Shown: positions 49,701 to 61,700 of the stretch, piece by piece
Position numbering within the stretch: the stretch's first letter is position 1
Layout of the letters: each line of letters begins with the position of its first letter
NCBI RefSeq assembly: GCF_000002235.5
Contig: NW_022145611.1
Span: forward strand, 5,136,754 to 5,200,753
Reading direction: 5' to 3'
Length of the DNA: 64,000 nt
From: Strongylocentrotus purpuratus
Lineage: Eukaryota > Echinodermata > Echinoidea > Camarodonta > Strongylocentrotidae
Notes under the pieces: generated by a model
What the model was told of the DNA's origin: nothing
The model's input: only the letters and a program-made list of their open reading frames with translations
Databases searched by the model: none
Made by a program: the position numbers and the translations under genes

Positions 49701-52700
49701 ATCATCATAACTTATCATACCTGAGCCTTGGCCCCTACCATAACTCTAACCCAACCCACACTATAAACCTTACCCTGATACATTATACTGATATATGGTG
49801 AGTGTATTCTGTAGTTAAAGGGGGTGTAGCATGACGAGACTAGGTGTCTTTCCTGTGGCCTGACTCGGGACCAATCGGGTATAATACAACTACGAACGAC
49901 GTGCTGACCAGTTAATCAAGTCCATTTGTTTACGTGCAGTTGTCCAAAAGAAGTCGTAGATGGACTTGCCCAGTATTTGTCATGCTACTGCCCCTTTAAG
50001 CCTAGAGCTTGAACAGTGAATAAATAATTATCTTAAATAGATCAAATGACCCATTCTTCATATTTTTGTCTACTCTTTATCTTATTTTTCATCAGGAAAA
50101 CTATAATTACACATACACAAGTAGAAAGACACATCACTGCATCATGTGTGACATTGTGTGTCCATTTTAGCTACAAAACATAGTTCATGGCATATTTTTA
50201 AAATATGATAAAATGTAGACAAATGTATAATTAGTATTTTTCATATGCAACTGCTCTTTCCTTCTGTTGCAGAGCCTACCTATACACAGCTTCATCAGAT
50301 ATGTGTTTGTTTTAAAAACATTACAATAAAAAAAAAAAGTATATAAGCAAAGCCACATTATACAACGCAAAATGATAAAGTCCAAGGGTAGAAGGGGTTT
50401 AATTAATTCACAAATCATGATTAGAAGACATGTTTTATATATAACATATATTTATAAATCAGGTGGTATAGAAAGTAACAACTTGCATAGAATACAGTAA
50501 CACCTAGAAACATTGGTCAAATAAATATTGAGGAGTAAATAAAATGTTGTTCTTAAATTACTTAAGATGTACTTACATCAGCAAGTCTGCTAAGACCTTG
50601 CTTACTAAGCACCACAGATCGGTCTTCATCATTCTCTATTAATAACCTGAAGGCACTGTATAGAAACACAAGACAAACACATGTATATAATATATATGTT
50701 ACAACAAATATATGTTTACATGAATACATTTATTCAAATGGCCATGTCTGGGTGGGCGAGACAACAAATACAGGTGGAAAATAAATTTGATTTAACTAAG
50801 CGCAGAGCATATCACTAATTCATGAGCTACAACATATGAATTTTTGGTTTCATTAAACAGGTCTACACTATGGATATAGAGATGGGAAATGGGCAAAAAA
50901 CCCATTCAAAGGGTCAAAGGTCATAATGGTGGATGCTGCCAATTACTTCATTGAATATGCAGCCACAGAGGAGGTAATCTGCACAATGTTACATAGGTCT
51001 AATGCATACAAGGGATCTAGTAGACTTGGACCCCTTCCAAAAGTTAATGTGGAGCCCTGCCTAATGTATTTTGCACCAGAGCTACATGTAGGCATATATT
51101 AACTGTCCATTTTCATTGGAGATTGGGGAGTCCTGAAAAGAATTCTTGATAATCTTTCCTTCTTGAGTGTGTGTAGTCCTAAAAAGGACTGTTGACAGTC
51201 TTGAAACAGTCTTGAAACAGACTGTTGGTTATCTTTCTTAGCTTATAGTTCTAAAGAGAATTAGAGCACCGGTTGGAGAGGATGGGTGGTAGGAGTGGCT
51301 CGACGTTTCGAACAGGTGACTGTCCGTCGTCAGGAGGTTATACCTAATGAGTGTAGTCCAGCATGAGCTCCTTTCTAGACATTCCAGGTAGCAGAGGAGA
51401 GTCATCTTCTTGAACTCAGTGATGTGTTCCTCTTCCTCATCGATGTCACTTCGTCTCGTCACAAAGAGCTTCATCATCCGGAACAACTCTTCTACAACCT
51501 GATCAAGAAACAATGTTGATAGATGATGATCATCTCCTGAGCATCGCAAGACGCATTCTGCACAGCAACTATTGCTCTGCGGCCAATATCCTACACTAAT
51601 GGAGTCCTAAATTCACCCCTGAACCAAAAACTATGCCTAGTCGTAACCCTAATCCTAAAGCTTAAACCTTATTGCAAGCCCCTAACCCTAATTCCTTGAG
51701 GCAATAATGAATAGAGAAATTGTTGACTTTTACAATTTTGACCTCGGGTACACAATATTTAGTCAGGAAGCCTCACTACATGCAGCATAGTTGCAAAACT
51801 CTATCATTGTAGATTATTATACGTTTTTGCCAATTTGTCAATGCTGATTAAATGGTTTGAACTTTGTCTTTGTAAAATCATCGAAATTTAGATTTGCCTT
51901 AATGAAATTTTTAAAAAATAAATAAATAAAAAATAAACCATTTATCCATCTATCATCAAATGAGTACATTTGAGAGTGCTTGTACGTACCATGGGGTACT
52001 GGTTAGCATGTGGAGTGAGATACTTGAAAGCCCACTGCATGTTCTGATGCGTTGAAAGCATCCTGGCAAACTGTGGACTCTGATGGCAGCATAACCTGAG
52101 CAGACCGTAGTACGCTGGTAGCATGATGCGGTTGAATACTACCACCTCTTGATCATCATGATCGGCACTGGAAAAGAGACAAGGAATACGTGAATTATTC
52201 CAACGACGATGGAAAAGGCCATTAAAACCAACAACAACATGCAATCACACTTTACATTATCTTTACATAGTGAGATTGCCAGTCCATCATTAGGCTTTCC
52301 AGTATTCAAGATGAAATTGAGTTCTAGTCATAGAGTTTGCTTTGGGAAATAAACTGTCTACAATTTTACAAGAACAGATGATTATTTAAAATCTAACAAT
52401 TTTGTGAAGTGAGATTTCCAAGCCATCATTAGGCTTAACAGAATTCAAGATAAAATTGAGTTCTAGTCATAGAGTTGCTTTCGGAAATAAGCTGTCGACA
52501 ATTTCACAAGAACAGATGATTATTTAGAATATAACAATTTTACATCGTGAGATTTTTAATCATAAAAATGCTAAAAAGTCACAAAATCTTGCTTCAAATC
52601 ACACACAAAGAAATGCACTGCATACATATACAGAAACCTTGTCACAGCTTTAATTTATCACTTTACACTCAGTTTCTCTTCCTGCAATTCTAGTCTAATA

Positions 52701-55700
52701 CATATATATTTCTTTTGCATTTTTGTACTTACAGAATGTAGTTGTATGGGATGTGCTTCATTACAACTGGGTTTGTGATGATGAGTTCTACGTTGTCTGG
52801 ATAGTCTACACAGGTATTGTACCAAAACTGTAACAGGGCCTGAGGATGGAACAATAAAGCAGTTAAATACTTACTGTACTGGGCTATTTTGAGCGGCCGT
52901 TGAATGTCTTATGAACACGAAAATGAGCATGTTTGTAGATATTCACGTAAGGAACAAGATGGTATGATTAGTTTTTTTCCTAATATGCACATTTTTGTCG
53001 TTATAGCCTAACAAATTATGCAAACGCTAATTTTACAGAAAACTCTACATATTTGTCTCTAGATTTGTGAAGAATCTTGAAAGTGTATTGAATAAATGTT
53101 CCTTCATTTCAAATTCATGAATTTTCATTATTTTTATATTTGAAAATGCATAGGTTAATTTGCTTGAATCATGAATGTCAAATCTGCAAATATACAGGGA
53201 ACTAGAATCATTACAAAAATTGTCAGACTCCAATTTTTGAATGTTGAAACTCATTATTCATATTAACTTCTTTTTCAACACAAAAAACATATTTTGATGC
53301 AGGGACGTCATACATACATGTTACTCTCTAGGATCATGCTAGGTTCACTTCACATCACATATGATGAATGTATTGGGAATAAATTACAAAGCTATATAAC
53401 AAGACTATGGGTACACTCATTATTGTATACCACATCAATCTATGTTCATTGCTGGTTTTCCTCATCTTTAATTTGACATGAGAATGGTTGACATGGTTGG
53501 CTTACGTACCTGTTTGTTGTGATTGCATGAGATGGGTGGTTCAGATAACTTGGGTTGGTACAGATTCCAGAGATCCATGAAATGGGTTGAGAACTGAAAT
53601 GAAGAAAAACAAAAATACAATACAATACAATACAATCGATACGTGCGCTATATAAGAATCCAATATTATTATTATTATTATTTATTATCATGGTACCATT
53701 TCAAATCTACAGACCAGTATTTACGATTCAAACAGGAAATCGTACCTGCCTTTTACTTTTGCCTGCCAAAAAGAAGTCACAATGCAAAACAATTGGAAGT
53801 CTCAAATCAGTAAACTGTAAATAGAATTTTAAAAAAATTAAAAATAAAGAAGGCGAAATTCAGCACAATGTGAGCCTATCTCAAGTTCTTCATATTTTCA
53901 TTATTTACACTGTATTTTATGGACACCAAATTTCTGTTTCCTCTTTATTTTATCTAACTTTAGAAAACGTAATAATTTGAGTACTAAAATGATTGACATA
54001 GTTCTCAATATGACTTGTTGCTTACCATTCTCTTCTCAGCTCGTGATATAAGGCAGTGATTGAGGACAGCAAAGTACGCCACAAGCTTGGAGGTACCATG
54101 TGCTGTTACATCTGTGATCGCAAAATACACCCAAATAAACAAATCAATTCATGAACGATTACAAACAATAAATGCATCAAGAAACAAATAAGAAAATAAG
54201 TAAAATAAGTAAATAATTAAATAACTAAATAGGTAGATGGAGAGATAAAATGCAAATGAAATGAGTTTTAAAGATAAACAGGCGGATAATGACCTAGCTC
54301 TCAAAAGGCTCAAACAGCTCTGCCGAGAAAAAAGTTTTCCAAAATGTTCAACATCTAGATGAGGGTAAAGCATAAAGTTCTTATATACAGCTCTATGACC
54401 CTTTGATCTTTGACATCATAACCTAAGTTTGGCGGGAATCCACCAATCGGTTCTTGGGATAACTTAATCACGAGGATGGGATGTACGGACGGACAACTTT
54501 TACGTCGTTGCTGAGGAATAACGGTTCTAAGTTGCTGCTTTCATGAGGAAGCAGGAGCTACAGTCTTTTGACCCTGTAAGAATGGTCTCTCATGACCTGA
54601 ATCAACTTACCAACATAGTGTTTAGCTCTAGGGAGTAGTGATAGAAGCAGTGAGTAGATCTGATGCAACACAATCAGGGACTCTGGGGCCAGCTGAAATA
54701 AAAGAACAATAAGTGATTTAGTTTCAAGTACATGTCTAGCATTCTTTCTAATTTTCTATGCATATGAATCTTTTAAAAATTGACTTTCATATTTAATTTA
54801 GTGACGATGATAACTAGCAGAGGAGACTAAAATGTATACCCTTTTACAAAGAATCTTATATAGATTTCAGTGTAGTTCAGTTTCAGTTTATTTTCATATT
54901 TCACATGTTGTATAATACATCATCACATTTGGCATGTTACATTTTTTTCATTTTTGTTTTGGTTGCATTTATACAAATGAAAAGAATAATACATCAGACT
55001 AAGTAGAATAAAGGGAGAAATATGATGGAGCCTATGGAGAAAGCAATGCTTGTAGGTCATAGGGTGATTTACTATGGCTTATAACTTTGTTCTTGTCATT
55101 AAGCAAAGTACTAGAACATAGTAAGTACTTTTTAGTAAAAATAATTTTTGTCTGTTTTTTCCCCCTTGTCTTCATGACCCCCTCCCCCGCCCCCCCCCCA
55201 AAAAAAAAAATTCTGAAGACAGAGACATTCAAAGGAAAAAATCAGGGTGAAGCACAGCTCTTGCTCTCGTGAGCTCAAAGTACCAAGAATGCACCGATTT
55301 CAAGTGACCTTTGACCTATAAATCCGAAAGAATAGGGCATGTCTCATACAGAGTTAGGATTGATTCAAATGAACTATACCTTTATATCTTTTATTATGTT
55401 CTCTATACTATTAAAACAGATAGAAGATTGTAACTCTGTGACTGATAGAAGGGCTTTTGACTGATCTGAATGTTTTCAAAGGCTCAGACGAATCATTAAT
55501 CATCCCAAGATAACTTGGCTAGTTTGCAAAATATCCCGCTATATGTCCGGTGCGTCTTCACCAGCCCGAAGACTCGCACTATGCGCGAAATATCTCGAGG
55601 TCGAGTCTCTAGCTGATGAAGAAGACGCAATTCGTAACTTCGGGCTTGTTTCCCAAATCAGAAATGGCAGCCTATTTGGCAATCTCGAGCTGATGAAGAC

Positions 55701-58700
55701 ATACCCAATGATGTACTTACTCTGATCTCTCTCTGTGGACTATGGAGTGACCTTGCTGACCTGAATGATTGTCTGAAGTGAGGATCAGGTACTAGGGAGA
55801 TTAGGAGGAAGGCGGCAGCTACAAAGTAGAGAACAAACAAAAATAATAATAATATGTCTTGTTTACCCAGGGTAGCCTCATCAGTATTCATACTGTTCTC
55901 CCTGAGGGCCCTGCAATCATATCCTTACCCCAGCTTTAACTGAGCTACCATAAAAAGGTGCTCAAGCATTCAAGGAATTTCTTCCTACCGGGTACCCATT
56001 TACCTCACCTGAGTGGAGTATGGCAAACGTAGATTAATGTCTTGCCGAAGGACATTAGTGCCGCGGCGGGACTCGAACCTGGAACCATGCGATCCAGTTT
56101 GGTGACGTGTCCACTTGACCACAATACCTCTACAAACAAATTTTTTTTTTAATCACTAAAAATGTGGACATTAATTCAATCAAACTTCCCTTCTATTTGA
56201 AACATCGTTCTTCTTACGTTAGGCGAAATGTATGTAATCATTCATAAAATTGATTATTTTACTATTTGTATTTACAATTAAAATGCAAGCTAGAAGTACC
56301 AAATAAATCTTTTTTGCAGCCAGAATTTGAACTAGGACTTGGGCTAAGCTCTGTCCTTCACTTGAGAACAATTTTGATCAAGATGCTGCTTATAAGTATC
56401 GGCTTGCATGGTGATGTAGATATACAGTAGGTGTAGGGTCGCACCATGTGAGAGAGGGGGAGGATTGGGGAGTCCTGAAAAGCTTACCATTTCGAACCCT
56501 GTTGTTTTGATGGATGAGAAACATCTCCACCCATCTGTCTATGTGATGTAGAACCCAGTGATGGGCTAGCTTGTTCCTAGGGACTTGGGCAGCTAACCAG
56601 TCCAGGACCTGCTGGGGATTGTACTCTGAGATCTATACAGAAACAGATAGAGAATGAGTTGAATTAAGACTGGATATGCTAGCTTATTCCGGGACCACAA
56701 ACCAGTCCAGTATCAATTTGTAGTGAGATTTTTACTTGCACTTTTCATATGGGCACTCGACAAGCACAAGTACGATAATACGCCAACCATAAAGCTATAT
56801 TGATTATTACTTGACAAACTTACAAGAAAATATGTAAAAAGACAATAGCAACAACAACAAGCGCAGAATGTTGAACAAACATGAACTTTAAAATCACCTG
56901 TTAGTAGGACAATTCACAAGTGACTAAAATTAGGTTGAAATGGATCAAAAAGATACTCCAGTGAAACCTGTGTATGAAGACCACTGAATGGAGACAACAA
57001 GAGCGGTCTTTATGTACAGGCTCCTTTAATATATGTTTCAAAGAAAAATACAGTTCAAGGGAAACAAAAACTATGTTCTTTCTATCTCTACACAGGTGGT
57101 CAGTCATTCAAGCAGGTTTGACAGTAGTAAGCATATCAAAAGCAGCGTTCAGCTTTGAAAGCCAATCCATTCTAAGAACTGAAGGGTTTGCTAGTACTAT
57201 ATTGCTAGAACCTGCTTTATTGACCACCTGTCTACAAAGACCACATTTTGTGTTTCCCTTGAAAATAGTTTCTCATTGAAACAGGTACTGTAGGCACCTG
57301 TCTACAAAGACCACTTTTCTTGTCTCCCTTGGGTGGTCTTTATAGAGAGGTTGACTGTATTACTTACATCCCATATTCTTTGAAGGATGATGGGTGTGAA
57401 GGAGGTGCATCCTGGTGGGACCGGTTCAACCAGCAGGGATAACATCTTGAAGAAAGGGATTCCAGCCTGTAACACCAACAACAACAAAACAACATTTTAC
57501 ATTCAAATAATGAACTCCTCATTTGCAACCTACTGTGTACTGACAACTTTTAACCTTTAATGGTAGACTCTTGTTCCTCTCTGTGGGTATCAGGACGCTA
57601 GAAAATATATCAGGGGGGTGTTTCACAAAGACTAAGATAGACTTTAGACTTTTAGTTGGACTTAACTATGGCAGGCTGTTCATGCCACTGTCTACTCTTA
57701 CCATTGGTCTCTCATTTATGATCTTTAGATAATATTGAAATAATACAAAATGGTTATATTTACCTCAGGACTTAGCTTGCTGATTGCATTGAATATCATG
57801 GAGATGATCTGTATAACAAGATGAGCAAAAATAAAAACATAATGAAAATGCCAGATATACATGTTTAAGTACATATAATCAAAATGGTTGTACTTAATCA
57901 TTTCCAAAAGTCATACCAAATTCGAAATATGAGCATTTTCTTAAGCCTTTTTCCTTCCAAATCAAATGAATAAACTATTATTATTATCATTTTATAAATA
58001 ACTACATGAGTACAAGGACAATATGGGTGAGCTGACCAACGCCTATGTAACAGTAGGCTGAAAGCCTTGTTCCAACATGACGAGGTCAAAAGTTTGAAAA
58101 TAAGAAAATAAGAAATATAATTTTCCCCTATATTTTTTGTTATTGTTTGGTTACTCAATATTATCATTTGTTTATCTGTTACCATTACCCTATAGCAGTT
58201 CATTAGGTTGACGATCTTGACCATTACTTTCTCTTAGTTTAATTTAGTATTGTATTGATTGAAATGTATTATTCTTTCATCTTTATTGCCATCTTGTACT
58301 TGTTATACCTGTCTGTTTGGCTCACTATTGTATATTTACTGTATCTATAAGTTTGTTGTATTATTTGTAAACATGATCAGTTTTGGTCTATGGACCTTTG
58401 AATCATGTATATTTATATGTCTTTTTAAGAATAAATGGTAAAAGCGTTTAAGCTAAACCGTTCTCTATCTCCACATCAGGGGATATGCAAACTAAGTTGA
58501 TTATTTTTATTCCCACAGAATTGCTTTGTGCAATTCATTTACAAGTAAAAATTTGCCACAGCTGTTCAATGCATTACCAGTGCATCCATAAAACCTACCT
58601 GCTCAGCCAGCTTGGGCTGGAAGCGAGTGAGTCTGAAGATGAGATTCCTCGTCTGCTGTAGGTTGATGTTGTCTCGGATTTGTTGAAACAAGAATGGAAA

Positions 58701-61700
58701 GCCCTACGGACAAGATAAACAACACTCTATCAACATATGCAACATGGTGGACATCTAATCAAAACATAACCACCTTCTCTAAAAGAAGTGAATATCTTGC
58801 CTCACATTTAACTGTTTAATGGATATAACCCTAAATATTCTGTTTTGCAGACATTGCCAACTCTGTGACATATAATTTTCTTCCGAAGTAAATAACTGTG
58901 CACTACATTTATTATTAGACACATCAAGAATAATATCTATTTTTCCATTAATAACCATGAAAATGGTAATTCATGGAATTTTCACAACAAAGCATTGGGA
59001 AAGGATCTCAAAAAGGATGTCGCCAGTTTCCAATTGATCAATTATAACATTAAAAAAAAAAATTACAATTTTTAAAATAATCTTTATGGATTATCCTCTA
59101 ACTTCTAAAGATCATTTCTCTCATTTTTCTGCTTTTACTTCAAACTATGTATTGTATTTAATCAATTATAACTTTGAAAATTACTATTTTTTAATATTCT
59201 AATGGATTAACCTCTAATTTCTACAGATTATTTCCCTCAGTTTCTGCTTTTACTTTAAACAATTTATTGTCGAAGCAGATTTGCCTCTTTTATACCTTTC
59301 CCCCAACTAGCACAGCGTAGTCGTTGTGAGAGAGAAGCAGCCTTCGGTCCGTCCTGGAAGACTCGACAAGATACGCTATCAGAGAGATCATCTTCTCCAA
59401 CGATGTCGGCTTGTACTTGTCTTCTGTCAGTGATATGACATCATCGTCGTCATCTTCATCATCGTTCTCGTCATCCGATATCACCTCCACCTTCAAGTAC
59501 AAACAACCAAACAATACCATTACTTACAAAATAACATTGTGTACCACTTAGCCACACAAACCCTTTATCTCTTGAGCTGTACATTTTGGATCACAGCTGT
59601 TATAATGATGCAGAAAATATGTTCCTCCTCATCAGGCATTTATCTAGATGGTGAACTATTAGAATAAGCCAAGTGATGAGCTAAGTAATGATACTGCTAA
59701 GAGAAATGCATAATAATCAACAACAAATTCAAATTCATATATTTTACTGCGTTAATGTTCATTGCAGACTCACATAATCAGCTGCTTTGGTGCCCAGGTA
59801 GAAGTTTGCCATGATGGATATAGCCTCTACCGACGTCAGGAACTGAGCCTGTATAGAAGGAGGAGAAGAAGTAGAAGTAGAAGAAGTTACATTTATTCAA
59901 ATCTTTAAGTAATCTTGCTCTCTCAGTAGCTCTTTATCTTGCATTTTGTCCTTCCTCTCATATCTTTGCTCCATTCTGTCGTGTGTGTATGAGTTTGCTT
60001 GTATATGTGCGTGTGCATTTTAATTGATATTTCTATTATAATGTACTTGTATGTAGGGTCCCGATTACAAGCAGTCTTGCTTTTTAACTTGTTGTTTTTT
60101 GATATTTTTTGTCTATTGTATTAATGGTTTTTTTTCTTCTAATGGTCAATAAATGAAATGAAATGAATGAAAAAGAAGGAGGAGAAGAAGATGGAAAAGA
60201 AGGGGAAAGGGAAGAGAAGATATAGAAGGATGAAAAGGACAAGAATGAGAAAGGAAAGAAAAAGAGAAGGGTGGGGAAGGAGGAGATGAGGAAGAAGAAG
60301 ATTTTAAAACGGATGATGGTTTTCAAATTCTTCAATTAAAGGTAAATATAACATAGGGGATATTGGTACTCCCAACTGGCACAAATTTTACTACAAAAAG
60401 AGCATGACCTTCATATGGTCGCACCATAAAAATGAATTATCTTGAAAAACAAAACGAGACAAAAACAAACAAACAAGGGCTATCAAAGTTGTCATGTGAT
60501 TTTACCTCATCTTCTCCGATCTTTGCGAAATCATAGAGAACTGAGAAGTACTCAGTCAGGTGTTTGCATTGTGGACGTACTCCAACTGAGATCTGGAGGG
60601 AAAGATAAACGGTACAAACAGTTCAATCTGGATACATTCAAACAATCATACAACTAAATCTCAATAACTCACTTTAATAATGTCATTAAGAATTTGAACT
60701 ATTGATACGTTTACTGGATACCATGCTACATACATGTATATTATTGATACCATGTAAATCTATGCACCATATGTACAGTAACATTCTAGGACATTAAAAT
60801 GAGATGAAAGGTTCAACTTTGTGTTTATGTTTGAGTAAAAGGCATACTTTTATTGGAAGTAATGTTGTACTAGAAGTAATGGGTAAACAGTTTGAAAAAT
60901 ATGCAATTTTCCTCTTTACTTTTTCTATGCAATCTCTATACAAAATTTACATAGTGAGCTATTTTTTTCCTTTTCTTCATGTCTTCTAGAAACATCTAAT
61001 CTTCATTCCAAAGAGCATATTTTTAATTTCTGTGACACCTGCAATTAAGATACTTTGCCTTAAACATATAAAGAATTTCATTCCAAAAGGGGCTAAATCC
61101 GCTTTTATTATTGATTCACCATTTTTTCTTGTAACTTATCACTTCTTTTTTGTATATATATGTTAGGAATATTACCTTACATCATTTATATCATCTTTTA
61201 ACAAATCTAGCAATGAATGCTATTTTTTCATAAATTTTGACAATTTCAATGTTTGTAGATTAAGCCTCTTTTGGAATGAAACTGCGGTCAACTGTCATAT
61301 TTTGATTGTTTAACTCATGTTAACGATTCATATTCAATGCAAAACACTTCTATGACTGACTGACTCACCACAAGGAGGAGTTTCTTGATAAATCTTGTCA
61401 CACAGGATACATTGCCGATCTCATCCGGTTGAATATCACGTTCATCATGATTGCTAAACAGTGGGGAAAAACGTACAAATGTGTAAAGACTTGATGACTA
61501 CTGACAAGTTGTCATGAAATTGCAAATGACATATACTTTGCATGTAATGTACACGCAAGACTCTCTGTGAACTCGTACATTATCCCTCTAACTTGTTCCA
61601 AAATTATTTGTACAAATTCAAATGATTTCTGTGTTCTATTTTATATTTTGTGATGCATTTTCATTTCTACTTTTCACCATGTCTAAATACATTATCACTT

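Noticed and set aside
51280..51335. CGACGTTTCGAACAGGTGAC-type sequence as a Penelope-like element end
   Set aside because: Too short, with no second copy in the window to support it.
55530..55725. 60-codon plus-strand frame with higher GC in a USP34 intron
   Set aside because: No splice-flanked homology recognised; partly antisense to the USP34 exon at 55721.
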